Of a stretch of 64,000 nt of DNA, positions 43,482 through 53,540 are shown one piece after another. How positions within the stretch are numbered: position 1 is the stretch's first letter; every line of letters begins with the position of its first letter. The notes under the pieces are model-generated. The model saw only the letters and a list, made by a program, of their open reading frames with translations, made no database searches and had not been told where the DNA came from. The stretch is from contig NZ_MKVA01000005.1 of NCBI RefSeq assembly GCF_001899075.1, positions 310,001-374,000 of the forward strand. Direction: 5' to 3'. The DNA is from Devosia sp. 67-54. GTDB taxonomy: Bacteria > Pseudomonadota > Alphaproteobacteria > Rhizobiales > Devosiaceae. A program made the position numbers and the translations under genes.

Positions 43482-44887
43482 TGACACCGCTGTGGACTGT
43501 TGCCGAAGCGGTTGCCGCCACCGGCGGGCGGCCCGAGACGCTGTCCGACGGCCCCCTGGGGTCGGTCTCCATCGACAGCCGCGAGATCGAGCCCGACGCG
43601 CTGTTCGTCGCCATCAGGGGCGACGCGCGCGACGGCCACGATTTCGTCACGGCCGCCTTGGAGGCGGGCGCCGCGGCGGCGCTGGTGTCGGAGGACTGGT
43701 TCCGGGCGCATGGCGGCGAAAAGCTGATCGTCGTGCCCGATCCGCTGGAGGCGCTGCGCGCCCTCGGTCGGGCCGCGCGCGCCCGCAGCAAGGCGACGAT
43801 CGTCGCCGTCACCGGCAGCGCCGGCAAGACCACCACCAAGGAAGCGATCCGCACCGTGCTCGCCGCCGCCGGGCCGACGCACTATTCGATCAAGAGCTTC
43901 AACAACCATTGGGGCGTGCCGCTGATGCTGGCCCGCCTGCCGCGCGAGGCCGCCTATGGCGTGTTCGAGATCGGCATGAACCATGCCGGCGAGATCACGC
44001 CGCTGGTGCAATTGGTGCGGCCGCACATCGCAGTGATCACCAATGTCGCCGCCGCGCACCTCGAATTCTTCAGGTCGGTCACCGAGATCGCCGAGGCCAA
44101 GGCCGAAATCTTCCTCGGGCTCGAGGCGGGCGGCACGGCGGTGCTCAATACCGACCACGACTATGTGCACGTGCTGTTCGCCAGGGCCCGCGAGGCGCGT
44201 GTCGAGAACATCGTCACCTATGGCTACGACGCCGAGGCGGACTACCGGATCGGCGCCTCCGAGACTGCCGCTTCGCGCACCTTCGCGCGGGTGACGCACG
44301 GCAAGGAGACGTACGACCTCAATCTGGGCGTGCGCGGCCGCCATATGATCGCCAACGCCACCGCGGCGCTCGCCGTCGCCCGCGTCGCCGGGCTCGAGCG
44401 CAACCTCGTGGTCGACGCCCTCGAGACCTTCACTGCCGCCGAGGGGCGGGGCGAAACGACCCGTCTCGGGCCCGAGGCCGACCCGCTGCTCCTCGTCGAC
44501 GAAAGCTACAACGCCAACGTCGCCTCGATGACCGCCGCGATGGAGGTGTTCGCCACCGTCGCCCCGTCGCGCGGCAAGAAAGTGCTGGTGCTCGGCGACA
44601 TGCTGGAGCTCGGCCCGCAGGGCCCAGACTTGCACCGATCGCTCAAGACAGCGGTGCTACAGACCGGTGCCGTAAGGATATTTCTGGTCGGCGCGGCGAT
44701 GGAGGCTTTGCGCGATGCGCTCGGCGCCGAGCGGGTCGCCGGCCATGCGCGGCGCATCGAAGACCTGATGGAGCCGATCCTGCAAAGCCTTGCCTTGGGC
44801 GATGCAATCATGGTCAAAGGGTCCAAAGGCGTTCGCCTCGCCGCGCTGGTCGACAAGATCAAGCAGCGTTTTGGCGGTGCTGTTTGA
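43481..44887 (+). CDS. murF: UDP-MurNAc-tripeptide:D-Ala-D-Ala ligase MurF
   Basis: 468 aa. N-terminal UDP-binding domain with SIDSREIEPDALFVAIRGD, ATP site VTGSAGKTTTKEAIRTVL near residue 110, YSIKSFNNHWGVPLMLARL, IGMNHAGEI and DESYNANVASMTAAME in the C-terminal domain. Adds the D-Ala-D-Ala dipeptide made by Ddl, which is encoded further down the cluster. Confidence 0.97.
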   Translation: MTPLWTVAEAVAATGGRPETLSDGPLGSVSIDSREIEPDALFVAIRGDARDGHDFVTAALEAGAAAALVSEDWFRAHGGEKLIVVPDPLEALRALGRAARARSKATIVAVTGSAGKTTTKEAIRTVLAAAGPTHYSIKSFNNHWGVPLMLARLPREAAYGVFEIGMNHAGEITPLVQLVRPHIAVITNVAAAHLEFFRSVTEIAEAKAEIFLGLEAGGTAVLNTDHDYVHVLFARAREARVENIVTYGYDAEADYRIGASETAASRTFARVTHGKETYDLNLGVRGRHMIANATAALAVARVAGLERNLVVDALETFTAAEGRGETTRLGPEADPLLLVDESYNANVASMTAAMEVFATVAPSRGKKVLVLGDMLELGPQGPDLHRSLKTAVLQTGAVRIFLVGAAMEALRDALGAERVAGHARRIEDLMEPILQSLALGDAIMVKGSKGVRLAALVDKIKQRFGGAV

Positions 44888-44908
44888 GGGACGGAGTCCG
44901 GCGCGCGA

Positions 44909-45994
44909 ATGCTCTACTACCTCGGCCAGTTGGGCGAGAATGTCACGGCGTTTAACGTCTTCCGCTACATCACTTTCCGCACTGCGGGCGCGGTGGTCAC
45001 GGCGCTGTTCTTCGTCTTCCTGTTCGGCCCGCAGATCATTGCGGCGCTGCGCATCCGGCAGGGCGGCGGGCAGCCGATCCGCGAGGACGGGCCGCAGAGC
45101 CATCTGATCACCAAGAAGGGCACGCCCACCATGGGCGGGCTGATGATCCTCGCCGGCGCGGTGATCTCGACGCTGCTCTGGTCGAACCTTTCCAACGTCT
45201 ATGTCTGGGCGGTGCTGTTCGTCACCGTCAGCTTCGGCGCGATCGGCTTCTATGACGACTACCTCAAGGTCAAGAAGATGTCGCACAAGGGCTTCTCGGG
45301 CGTACAGCGCCTGGTCATCGAAGCCATCGTGGCGCTGATCGCCGCCTACATCGTCGCCTCGGTGACCGACCCCAAGATCGCGACGCAGTTGATGTTCCCG
45401 TTCATCAAGGGACACGGGCTGCCGCTGTGGTACTTCTTCTACATCTTCGCCGGCTTCATCATCGTGGGCGCCGGCAATTCGGTGAACTTCACCGACGGGC
45501 TCGACGGCCTCGCCATCGTGCCGGTGATGATCGCCGCCGCGACCTTCGGGCTGATCGCCTACCTCGTGGGCTCCGCCACCTTCTCGGAATACCTGCTGCT
45601 CAACAACGTCCCGGGCACCGGCGAATTGGCGGTGGTGTGCGGGGCGCTGATCGGCGCCGGGCTCGGCTTTCTGTGGTTCAACGCGCCGCCGGCGCAGATC
45701 TTCATGGGCGACACCGGCTCGCTCGCCCTGGGCGGCGCGCTCGGCACCATCGCGGTCGCCACCAAGCACGAGATCGTGCTGGCCATCGTCGGCGGCCTGT
45801 TCGTGCTCGAAACCGTGTCGGTGATCGTGCAGGTGCTGTCGTTCAAGCTCACTGGCAAGCGCGTCTTCAAGATGGCCCCGATCCACCATCATTTCGAAAT
45901 GCTGGGCTGGACCGAAAGCCAGGTGGTGATCCGCTTCTGGATCATCTCCTTCGTCCTCGCGCTCATCGGCCTCAGCGAGCTGAAGCTGCGCTAA
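44909..45994 (+). CDS. mraY: Phospho-MurNAc-pentapeptide translocase MraY
   Basis: 361 aa, about ten membrane helices. Transfers phospho-MurNAc-pentapeptide to undecaprenyl phosphate (lipid I). Signatures: [30 protein letters not shown] (catalytic Asp pair), [33 protein letters not shown] and [20 protein letters not shown]. murD would be expected next but is absent; the antisense toxin gene begins at its stop. Confidence 0.97.
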   Translation: MLYYLGQLGENVTAFNVFRYITFRTAGAVVTALFFVFLFGPQIIAALRIRQGGGQPIREDGPQSHLITKKGTPTMGGLMILAGAVISTLLWSNLSNVYVWAVLFVTVSFGAIGFYDDYLKVKKMSHKGFSGVQRLVIEAIVALIAAYIVASVTDPKIATQLMFPFIKGHGLPLWYFFYIFAGFIIVGAGNSVNFTDGLDGLAIVPVMIAAATFGLIAYLVGSATFSEYLLLNNVPGTGELAVVCGALIGAGLGFLWFNAPPAQIFMGDTGSLALGGALGTIAVATKHEIVLAIVGGLFVLETVSVIVQVLSFKLTGKRVFKMAPIHHHFEMLGWTESQVVIRFWIISFVLALIGLSELKLR

Positions 45995-46395
45995 GGCAGG
46001 ACAGCGACCCCTTCGGCGCGCGCTGCGGCCGCCAGCTCCTCGTCCAGCGTCGCGAGCGGAAGTTTCCGTCGTCGCGCAAGTTCAAGATAAGCAGCATCGT
46101 AGACGGTCAGCTTTCGCTGCTCAGCCAGTTCGACGGCCGCCTGCACCACGTCGACGGAGTTGCTCTCAGTCTGAACGGGCAGCGACATGATCGCCGCGAG
46201 AGAGGCGGCCAGACCGGCGTCGTCGAGACGCTCGCGCCGCCTGCCCATGACGAGCACGTTCGCCGCCTCCATCAACCATTGATGCGGGGCCGTCGCTCCT
46301 TCTGCAAGGACGCGCTCCAGCACGGCCCGGCGGGCAGGGAGGGCCTCGTCAGCGAAGAACCAGGATAGCGTGATCGACGCATCGATCACGATCAC
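45991..46395 (-). CDS. vapC: PIN-domain toxin VapC, antisense inside the dcw cluster
   Basis: 134 aa. PIN pattern: [17 protein letters not shown] with the first Asp, a Glu in [33 protein letters not shown] with the third acid, and [14 protein letters not shown]. Its stop overlaps the mraY stop head-on and its start overlaps the antitoxin by 4 nt. Lies where murD normally is. Confidence 0.88.
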   Translation of the reverse strand: MIVIDASITLSWFFADEALPARRAVLERVLAEGATAPHQWLMEAANVLVMGRRRERLDDAGLAASLAAIMSLPVQTESNSVDVVQAAVELAEQRKLTVYDAAYLELARRRKLPLATLDEELAAAARAEGVAVLP

Positions 46396-46634
46396 TTGCG
46401 CCCCTCGTTGATGAGGTCGTTGATGCTGAGCCCGCCAAGCGTCTGCCTTGCCGCGATCTTGGCGATGCGATCCATCGCCGCCTGCACGTGCGCGCTGTCG
46501 GTGGGTTTGGCGGCCGGGATGACCTTGGCTACGATCTTGCCATCCAGAGTGAGCTCAAACTGCTCTCCGGGCATCGCCGCTGCCAGCAGGCGCTTCAGCC
46601 GCTCGTCTTCATCGATCGAGATGACCTTGTTCAT
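46392..46634 (-). CDS. Phd/YefM-type antitoxin
   Basis: 80 aa from the ATG at 46634 with AAGGAG 8 nt upstream. The fold signature is visible as RLLAAAMPGEQFELTLDGKI followed by VAKVIPA, the usual Phd pattern of a Gly-Glu turn and a strand ending in Ile-Pro. The C-terminal region IAARQTLGGLSINDLINEG should bind the toxin. Forms a toxin-antitoxin operon with the PIN gene. Confidence 0.85.
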   Translation of the reverse strand: MNKVISIDEDERLKRLLAAAMPGEQFELTLDGKIVAKVIPAAKPTDSAHVQAAMDRIAKIAARQTLGGLSINDLINEGRK

Positions 46635-46787
46635 GGCTGCGTCTCCTTGCCGGAAAATAAGCCACCGCCGACTGTCCGGCAACCCGACTCGCAGAACGCA
46701 AGCCCCGCTCACACCTTGCTAACCATCGGCGGGCTACACTTGCGCCGAGTAGCGTAAGGGACCGCCGGGCAGGGCGGGACGAGTGAC

Positions 46788-47954
46788 ATGTTCGCACGGG
46801 ATCGCAAGACACCCATCGCCGAGTGGTGGTGGACGGTCGACAAGCAATTGCTGTCGGCGCTGATCCTGCTGATGGCGGTGGGCATGGTGCTGAGCTTCGC
46901 CGCGAGCCCGCCGGTGGCCGAGCGCCTCGGCCTCAGCCCGTGGCACTTCATCATCCGCCACGCGGTCTTCGACCTGCTGGCGCTGCCGGTGCTGATCGGC
47001 ACCTCGTTCCTCAGCCACCGGCAGGCGCGCATCGCGGCGCTGGGCGTGCTGTGCGTCAGCATCGTGCTGCTGTGGCTGACGCTCAAGCTGGGCGTCGAGG
47101 TCAAGGGCGCCCGCCGCTGGGTGTCGTTCGCCGGCAACACCATCCAGCCGTCGGAGTTCGTCAAGCCGGCCTATGCGGTGCTCGCCGCCTGGCTGTTCTC
47201 GGAAAGCATGCACCAGCGCGGCGTCTTCCCGCGCACCATCGCGACGCTGCTCATGATGGCGATCGTCGGCGGCCTGCTGCTGCAGCCCGATATCGGACAG
47301 ACCGCGCTGATGCTCTCCACCTGGGCGGCGCTGCTGTTCCTGTCGGGCATTTCGTGGTTCCTGATCATCGGCCTCGCCGGCGGCGCCGTCGGCCTGCTGT
47401 TCGGCGCCTATTACGTGTTCCCGCACTTTTCGAAGCGCGTCGACGCCTTCCTCAATCCCGATGGCGGCGGCAACACCTACCAGGTCGACAAGGCGCTCAA
47501 CTCGCTGCTCGAAGGCGGCTGGTTCGGGCGCGGGCCTGGGGAGTCGCTGGCCAAGAAAGTCATCCCCGACGCCCATGCCGACTACGTGTTCTCGGCGGCG
47601 GCGGGCGAGTTCGGCATCCTGTTCTGCCTCTGCCTCGTGGCGCTGATCGTGTTCATCGTGCTGCGCGCCATGACCGGGGCGCAGCAGCAGCAATCGCTCT
47701 ATGCGCGGCTGGCGGTATCGACGCTGGCGATCCAGTTCGGCCTGCAATGCGCCATCAACCTGGCGGTGAACCTCAACCTCATTCCGCCCAAGGGCATGAC
47801 GCTGCCGTTCGTCTCCTATGGCGGCACCTCGATGATCGCCATCGCCTTCGGCATGGGGCTGATGCTGGCGCTGACCCGCAAGAAGCCCGAGGAACGCATG
47901 GCGACCGGGCTGCCGGCGTACCGGCCGAGCACCACGGTCGTTCCCGCCGAATGA
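46788..47954 (+). CDS. ftsW: Septal peptidoglycan polymerase FtsW (SEDS)
   Basis: 388 aa, about ten membrane helices. Lipid II glycosyltransferase partner of FtsI. Signatures: VKGARRWVSFAGNTIQPSEF, KPAYAVLAAWLFSE, LLLQPDIGQTALM, GGWFGRGPGESLAKKVIPDA, HADYVFSAAAGEFG and a C-terminal PFVSYGGTSMIAIAFGMGL. As the upstream toxin module is antisense, ftsW may need its own promoter in 46635-46787; I see no strong one. Confidence 0.96.
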   Translation: MFARDRKTPIAEWWWTVDKQLLSALILLMAVGMVLSFAASPPVAERLGLSPWHFIIRHAVFDLLALPVLIGTSFLSHRQARIAALGVLCVSIVLLWLTLKLGVEVKGARRWVSFAGNTIQPSEFVKPAYAVLAAWLFSESMHQRGVFPRTIATLLMMAIVGGLLLQPDIGQTALMLSTWAALLFLSGISWFLIIGLAGGAVGLLFGAYYVFPHFSKRVDAFLNPDGGGNTYQVDKALNSLLEGGWFGRGPGESLAKKVIPDAHADYVFSAAAGEFGILFCLCLVALIVFIVLRAMTGAQQQQSLYARLAVSTLAIQFGLQCAINLAVNLNLIPPKGMTLPFVSYGGTSMIAIAFGMGLMLALTRKKPEERMATGLPAYRPSTTVVPAE

Positions 47955-49045
47955 GCACCATCGTGCTGATGGCGGGCGGCACGGGAGGACATCTCTTCCC
48001 GGCGATGGCGCTGGCGCAGGAATTGCGCCGGCGCGGCCACACCATCCACCTGATGACCGACCACCGCGTCGGCGCCTATGGCGACTTCCCCGCCAGCAAG
48101 ATCCACGTCGTGCCGTCGGCGACGCCGTCGGTGCGCAACCCGCTGCGCATGGTCGCCGCCTCGTTCAAGATCCTCTACGGCATCGCCGTCGCCTGGCTGA
48201 AGCTGCGGCGCATCCGGCCCGCCGTCGTCGTCGGCTTCGGCGGCTATCCGGTGTTCCCGCCCTTCCTCGCGGCGCGCCTCCTCGGCATTCCGGGCGTACT
48301 GCACGAGCAGAACGCGGTGATGGGGCGCGCCAACCGCGCGCTCGGCCGCTACGCCTCGCGCATCGCGCTGAGCTTTGCCCGCACGCACTACGCCGAGCCG
48401 TTCGCCGGCAAATCGGTGCTCACCGGCAATCCGGTGCGCGACAGCGTGCGGGCCGAGGCGCTGGTGGATTATCCGCCGCTGACAGCCGACGGGACGCTGC
48501 AGCTCGTGGTGTTCGGCGGCAGCCAGGGGGCGCGCGCCTTCGCCGACCTCGTGCCGCCGGCCATCGCCGAGCTGCCCGAGGCGCTGCGCCACCGCCTGCG
48601 GATCGTGCAGCAGTGCCGGCCGGAAGACCTGGTGCGCGTCACCGAGGCGTACCGGCAGGCCAAGGTCAATGTCGAGCTGCAGCCGTTCTTCTCCGACCTG
48701 CCGGTACGCATGGCAGCGGCGCATCTGGTGATCGCCCGCGCCGGCGCCTCGACCGTGGCCGAGCTCACGGTGCTGGGGCGGCCGGCGATCCTGGTGCCGC
48801 TGCCGGGCTCGATCGACGGCGACCAGAAGAACAACGCGCTCGTGGTCGATGCGGCCGGTGGCGGCTGGATCGTCGAGCAGGCCACCATTTCGCCACCTTC
48901 GCTCGCCAATCGCTTGGCCTCACTTTTCGGTGAGCCGGCGACGCTCACGGCCGCGGCGGCAGCGGCCAGGGCGCTCGGGCAACCCAGGGCAGTCGAACAG
49001 CTTGCGGACCTCGTGGACGGCGCAGGCGGGGGAAAAACAGCATGA
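47951..49045 (+). CDS. murG: Lipid II synthase (GlcNAc transferase) MurG
   Basis: 364 aa from the ATG at 47951, overlapping the ftsW stop by 4 nt. Peripheral inner-membrane GT-B enzyme. Signatures: [65 protein letters not shown] and [20 protein letters not shown], then [12 protein letters not shown] with the UDP-GlcNAc contacts. Confidence 0.97.
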   Translation: MSTIVLMAGGTGGHLFPAMALAQELRRRGHTIHLMTDHRVGAYGDFPASKIHVVPSATPSVRNPLRMVAASFKILYGIAVAWLKLRRIRPAVVVGFGGYPVFPPFLAARLLGIPGVLHEQNAVMGRANRALGRYASRIALSFARTHYAEPFAGKSVLTGNPVRDSVRAEALVDYPPLTADGTLQLVVFGGSQGARAFADLVPPAIAELPEALRHRLRIVQQCRPEDLVRVTEAYRQAKVNVELQPFFSDLPVRMAAAHLVIARAGASTVAELTVLGRPAILVPLPGSIDGDQKNNALVVDAAGGGWIVEQATISPPSLANRLASLFGEPATLTAAAAAARALGQPRAVEQLADLVDGAGGGKTA

Positions 49046-50466
49046 AGATGCCGCGCAATATCGGCCCGGTGCATTTCGTCGGCATCGGTGGAATCGGCAT
49101 GAGTGGGATCGCCGAGATCCTGCACAACCAGGGCTACAAGGTGCACGGCTCCGACAGCGCCGAGAGCGCCAACGTGCAGCGCCTGCGCACCATGGGCATC
49201 GACGTCAAGGTCGGGCAATCCGGCGACAACCTCGGCGATGCCGCCGTGGTGGTGATCTCCTCGGCCATCAAGAAGGGCAATCCCGAGCTCGCCGCGGCGC
49301 GCTCGCGCGGCCTGCCGGTGGTGCGCCGCGCCGAGATGCTGGCCGAGATCATGCGCTTCAAGAACGCCGTCGCAATCGCCGGCACGCATGGCAAGACCAC
49401 CACCACGACGCTGGTCGCGACGCTGCTCGACGCCGCCAATTTCGATCCGACGGTGATCAATGGCGGCATCATCAATGCCTACGGCACCAATGCCCGGCTC
49501 GGCGACGGCGAGTGGATGGTGGTCGAGGCCGACGAGAGCGACGGCACCTTCGTCAAGCTGCCGGCCGACGTGGCGGTGGTCACCAACATCGATCCCGAGC
49601 ATCTCGACCATTACGGCGACTTCGAGAGCGTCAAGCAGGGCTTCCTCAACTTCGTCGAGAACGTGCCGTTCTACGGCTTTGCGGTGATGTGCACCGACCA
49701 TCCGGTGGTGCAGGAGATGGTCGGGCTGGTGCGCGACCGCCGCGTCATCACCTATGGCCGCAACCCGCAGGCCGACGTGCGGCTGGTCGACCTCGACATC
49801 CATGACGGGCAGAGTCATTTCGCGGTGGAGATCCGCGACCGCATCCGCCAGACCTATCTTCGCATCGAAGGGCTGACGCTGCCGATGCCGGGCGAGCACA
49901 ACGCTCTCAACGCCACCGCCGCCATCGCCGTGGCCGACCAGCTCAAGGTGCCGGCCGAGGCGATCCGCAAGGGGCTGCTCGGCTTTTCCGGCGTGAAACG
50001 CCGCTTCACCCGCACCGGTATCGTCGGCGGCGTCACCGTGATCGACGATTACGGCCACCATCCGGTCGAGATCGCGGCGGTGCTGCGCGCCGCCCGCCAG
50101 TCGACGCGGCGCGACGTCATCGCCGTGGTGCAGCCGCACCGCTACTCGCGCGTGCGCGACCTCTACAACGAGTTCGCGACGGCCTTCAACGACGCCGACA
50201 CCGTGGTGGTGGCGCCGATCTACGCCGCCGGCGAAGCGCCGATCGACGGGGTGACGCATGAGGAGCTGGTGACGCGCATCAAGGCGCGCGGCCATCGCGA
50301 CGCCCGCGTCGTCGACCGCCCCGAGGCGATCGCGCCGCTGCTCGCGAGCCGCGTCGCCGAGGGCGACTACGTGGTCATGCTGGGCGCCGGCAACATCACG
50401 CAATGGGCGGCGGCGCTGCCGGCCGAGCTCGGCAAGCTGCTGGGCAAGGAGCCCGAGCTGCCATGA
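49042..50466 (+). CDS. murC: UDP-N-acetylmuramate:L-alanine ligase MurC
   Basis: 474 aa. N-terminal [20 protein letters not shown], the ATP-binding [17 protein letters not shown] near residue 112, [50 protein letters not shown] and [12 protein letters not shown]. Adds the first amino acid of the stem peptide. Overlaps murG and murB by 4 nt each. Confidence 0.97.
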   Translation: MKMPRNIGPVHFVGIGGIGMSGIAEILHNQGYKVHGSDSAESANVQRLRTMGIDVKVGQSGDNLGDAAVVVISSAIKKGNPELAAARSRGLPVVRRAEMLAEIMRFKNAVAIAGTHGKTTTTTLVATLLDAANFDPTVINGGIINAYGTNARLGDGEWMVVEADESDGTFVKLPADVAVVTNIDPEHLDHYGDFESVKQGFLNFVENVPFYGFAVMCTDHPVVQEMVGLVRDRRVITYGRNPQADVRLVDLDIHDGQSHFAVEIRDRIRQTYLRIEGLTLPMPGEHNALNATAAIAVADQLKVPAEAIRKGLLGFSGVKRRFTRTGIVGGVTVIDDYGHHPVEIAAVLRAARQSTRRDVIAVVQPHRYSRVRDLYNEFATAFNDADTVVVAPIYAAGEAPIDGVTHEELVTRIKARGHRDARVVDRPEAIAPLLASRVAEGDYVVMLGAGNITQWAAALPAELGKLLGKEPELP

Positions 50467-51467
50467 GCGACGCGCCGCCCCCCGGAACGCCGCTCTGGCC
50501 CGACCTTCTGCCGACGCTCGGCGCGTGGACCGCCGATGTGCGCGGTCAGCTCGTTCCCAACCAGATCCTCGCCGAGATGACGACGCTACGCGTCGGCGGT
50601 CCGGCGCAATTGTTCTTCCGGCCGGCCGACGAGGCCGACCTCAGCTTCTTCCTCAGGCATTTGCCCGAGAGCATCCGCGTCACCGTGATCGGGCTCGGCT
50701 CGAACCTTTTGATCCGCGACGGCGGCCTCGACGGCGTGGTGATCCGGCTGCCGGCCAAGGGGTTCGGCGGCATCGACATTCTCGACGGCCACCGGGTGCG
50801 CGCCGGCGCCGCGGTGCCCGACGTCAAGGTGGCGACCGCGGCGGCGGAAGCCGGCATCGATGGACTCTGGTTCTACCGCGGCATTCCCGGCGGCATCGGC
50901 GGCGCGCTCTACATGAACGCCGGCTGCTACAAGACCGAGACCATGCAGCGCATGGTCGAGCTGCGCGCGGTGCTGCGCAACGGCGATATCGTCACCCTCG
51001 GCAACGCCGACATGGGCTACCGCTACCGCAAGTCGAACGGGCCGCGCGGCGCGGTGTTCGTCTCGGCGCTGTACCAGGGGTTTGCCGGCGATCCGCAGAC
51101 CATCCTCACCGAGATGCGCACCGTCACCGAGCGCCGCGAAAGCTCGCAGCCGACGCGCGCCAGGACCGCCGGCTCGACCTTCAAGAACCCCGAGGGCCAG
51201 TCGAGCTGGAAGTTGATCGACGAGGCGGGCGGCCGCGGCTTCACCTTCGGCCGCGCGCAGATGAGCGAGATGCACTCGAACTTCCTCATCAACACCGGCG
51301 AGGCCGACGCCTACGAGGTCGAGACCGTGGGCGAGACCATCCGCCAGAAGGTGCGCGACACGCACGGCATCGAGCTCAGCTGGGAAGTCCGCCGCATGGG
51401 CTATTTCGTGCCGGGCCGCGAGGTGCGCGAATTCCTCGACGGCGCGCCGTTCACGGGAGCGGTGTGA
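50463..51467 (+). CDS. murB: UDP-N-acetylenolpyruvoylglucosamine reductase MurB
   Basis: 334 aa from the ATG at 50463 (ATGA overlap). FAD enzyme making UDP-MurNAc. Signatures: [62 protein letters not shown] and [20 protein letters not shown], whose Ser is the general acid of type I MurB; the catalytic Glu is at the C-terminal domain. Confidence 0.96.
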   Translation: MSDAPPPGTPLWPDLLPTLGAWTADVRGQLVPNQILAEMTTLRVGGPAQLFFRPADEADLSFFLRHLPESIRVTVIGLGSNLLIRDGGLDGVVIRLPAKGFGGIDILDGHRVRAGAAVPDVKVATAAAEAGIDGLWFYRGIPGGIGGALYMNAGCYKTETMQRMVELRAVLRNGDIVTLGNADMGYRYRKSNGPRGAVFVSALYQGFAGDPQTILTEMRTVTERRESSQPTRARTAGSTFKNPEGQSSWKLIDEAGGRGFTFGRAQMSEMHSNFLINTGEADAYEVETVGETIRQKVRDTHGIELSWEVRRMGYFVPGREVREFLDGAPFTGAV

Positions 51468-51488
51468 TGGCGCTGACCTTGGTGCTCG

Positions 51489-51604
51489 TGGCCCCCACCC
51501 CCGCCCCCGCCCCGCAAGGGGGAGGGGAGCCCGACTGCATCATCGGCGCCTGCGGTTCCATCGCCCCCCTCCCCCTTGCGGGGAGGGGCTGGGGGTGGGG
51601 GCCA
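51489..51604. repeat. GC-rich palindromic repeat, copy between murB and ddl
   Basis: The most complete copy of the family: outer arms GTGGCCCCCACCCCC and GGGGGTGGGGGCCAC are exact complements. Inner arms are GCAAGGGGGAGGGGAG and CTCCCCCTTGCGGGG-like. The centre contains CCGACTGCATCAT and TGCGGTTCCATCGCC. Could fold into a long RNA hairpin within the murB-ddl message. Confidence 0.8.
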
Positions 51605-51660
51605 CGCGCGCCAGACCTTCGGTCCTTTGAACCGACCGTGCAATGGGAGCACCCGCACCG

Positions 51661-52581
51661 ATGACCAAGCACGTCGCCGTCCTCATGGGCGGCCTCTCCA
51701 ACGAGCGGCCGGTGTCGCTGAGCTCGGGGCGGGAATGCGCCCGGGCGCTGCGCAATGCCGGGTTCACGGTGACCGAGCTGGATGTCGGCTACGACATCGC
51801 CGAGCGGTTGCGCGAGATCAGGCCCGAGGTGGTGTTCAACGCGCTGCACGGCCGCTATGGCGAGGACGGCACGGTGCAGGGCGTGCTCGAATTTTTGCGC
51901 ATCCCCTACACGCATTCGGGCGTGCTGGCCTCGGCGCTGGCCATGGACAAGCACCGCGCCAAGATGTTCTTCAAATCGGCCGGCATCCCCGTCACCGACC
52001 ACCTGATCGTTTCCCGCGCCGAGGTGGCGCGCGAGCACGTGATGGCGCCGCCCTATGTGGTCAAGCCCATCGCCGACGGCTCCAGCGTCGGCGTGTTCGT
52101 GGTCAAGGCCGAGCAGAGCCATCCGCCGCAGGAGATCCTGCGCGAGGACTGGAACGCCGGCGAAGAGGTCATGGTCGAGCGCTACATCCCCGGCCGCGAC
52201 CTCACCTGCGCGGTGATGGGCGACGTGGCGCTGGGCGTCACCGAGATCCTGACCGACCTCAGCTTCTACAATTTCGAGGCGAAATACGCCAAAGGCGGCT
52301 CCAGCCACCTGCTGCCGGCGCCGATTCAACCGAAAATTTACGACAAAGTGCAGAAGATGGCGCTCAAGGCGCATGCTGCGCTTGGGTGCCGGGGCGTGTC
52401 GCGGACGGATTTCCGCTTCAACGACAAGGCGGGCGAGGACGGCGAGCTGGTCTGCCTCGAGCTCAACACCCAACCGGGTATGACCGAGACTTCCCTGGCC
52501 CCCGAACAGGCCCGCCATGCCGGGCATTCGTTCGAGGATCTGGTCACCTGGATGGTGGAGGACGCGAGTTGCAACAGGTAG
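51661..52581 (+). CDS. ddl: D-alanine:D-alanine ligase Ddl (DdlB)
   Basis: 306 aa from the ATG at 51661 (GGGAG upstream); an ATG at 51643 would add six residues. ATP-grasp fold: VAVLMGGLSNERPVSLSSG, FNALHGRYGEDGTVQGVLEF, PYTHSGVLASALAMDKHRAK, PPYVVKPIADGSSVGVFVV and the Mg-binding CLELNTQPGMTETSLAPEQA. Supplies D-Ala-D-Ala to MurF. Confidence 0.97.
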   Translation: MTKHVAVLMGGLSNERPVSLSSGRECARALRNAGFTVTELDVGYDIAERLREIRPEVVFNALHGRYGEDGTVQGVLEFLRIPYTHSGVLASALAMDKHRAKMFFKSAGIPVTDHLIVSRAEVAREHVMAPPYVVKPIADGSSVGVFVVKAEQSHPPQEILREDWNAGEEVMVERYIPGRDLTCAVMGDVALGVTEILTDLSFYNFEAKYAKGGSSHLLPAPIQPKIYDKVQKMALKAHAALGCRGVSRTDFRFNDKAGEDGELVCLELNTQPGMTETSLAPEQARHAGHSFEDLVTWMVEDASCNR

Positions 52582-53540
52582 GCGCAAAGGGGTTCGCCGC
52601 TGCCCAGGCGGTCGACCCGCGCCAGCTTCCGGTGCCTGTGCCGTTCGCGGCGCTGCCGCGGCGGGCGCGGCTCGGCTTCGGCCGCGCCTGGATCCTGCAC
52701 AAGAAGCTGATCGTGCGCGGCGTGGCCGGCGCCATCGTCCTCGTCGCCGCCGCCGGCCTCATGGCCGAGCAGGACAAGGTTGCCGCCGGCGTCACCGCGC
52801 TCTACAGCCTGGCGCAGGGGCAGTTCGCCAGGGCCGGCTTCGGCATCAATTCGATCAACATCAGCGGCCAGACGCTGACCAGCGAAGCCACCATCCTCAA
52901 GGCGCTCGACATCGGCTCGGCCACCTCGACGCTGAATTTCGACGCCGACGCCGCGCTCAAGCGCATCGACGCCATCCCCTCGGTGCAGTCCGCCAATATC
53001 CGCAAGGTGTATCCGAGCGGGCTCGCCGTCAGCATCGTCGAAAAGCAGCCCATGGCGCGCTGGCGCATCGGCGACAAGACCTGGCTGGTGGACGAGAGCG
53101 GCAGCCCGATCGTCGCCGACGACGGCAGCTTCCGCTCGCTGCCGCTGGTGGTGGGGGAGGGCGCCGCGGCCGACGCCATGGTGATGATCCGCTCGCTCGA
53201 CCGCTACCCGCAGATCACCGAGGACCTGGCGGCGCTGAGCCGCATCGGCGAGCGGCGCTGGGATCTGATCTTCTATTCCGGCCTGCGCGTGCAATTGCCC
53301 GAGAACGGCGTGGCGCAGGCGCTGGCGCAGCTCGACAGCTACGAGACCGACCACCAATTGCTGGAGCGCGACGTCGATGTCATCGACATGCGCGTGCCCG
53401 GAATGCTGTCGCTGAAGCTCGGCGACCTCGCCACCAAGGCGTGGGCCGACTTCAAGAAGAAGAACAAGCATGTGAGCAAGGGCGGCGACGCCGAATACGA
53501 GACCGCGGCCGAGCGCGCGGCGGAGAAAAAACCGCAATGA
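52569..53540 (+). CDS. ftsQ: Cell division protein FtsQ
   Basis: 323 aa from a TTG at 52569 that overlaps the end of ddl and has GGAGG 9 nt upstream; the reading frame has no ATG in a reasonable place. A cytoplasmic N-terminus of about 55 residues, one membrane helix (GVAGAIVLVAAAGLMAE), the POTRA domain (FGINSINISGQTLTSEATIL and onward) and VEKQPMARWRIGDKTWLVDE. The C-terminus is Lys-rich. Anchors FtsL/FtsB at the septum. Confidence 0.9.
   Translation: MQQVGAKGFAAAQAVDPRQLPVPVPFAALPRRARLGFGRAWILHKKLIVRGVAGAIVLVAAAGLMAEQDKVAAGVTALYSLAQGQFARAGFGINSINISGQTLTSEATILKALDIGSATSTLNFDADAALKRIDAIPSVQSANIRKVYPSGLAVSIVEKQPMARWRIGDKTWLVDESGSPIVADDGSFRSLPLVVGEGAAADAMVMIRSLDRYPQITEDLAALSRIGERRWDLIFYSGLRVQLPENGVAQALAQLDSYETDHQLLERDVDVIDMRVPGMLSLKLGDLATKAWADFKKKNKHVSKGGDAEYETAAERAAEKKPQ

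Noticed and set aside
39960-43487. A long minus-strand open frame (about 1175 codons) opposite ftsL, ftsI and murE
   Set aside because: Same reason: antisense to essential dcw genes with shadow-like composition.
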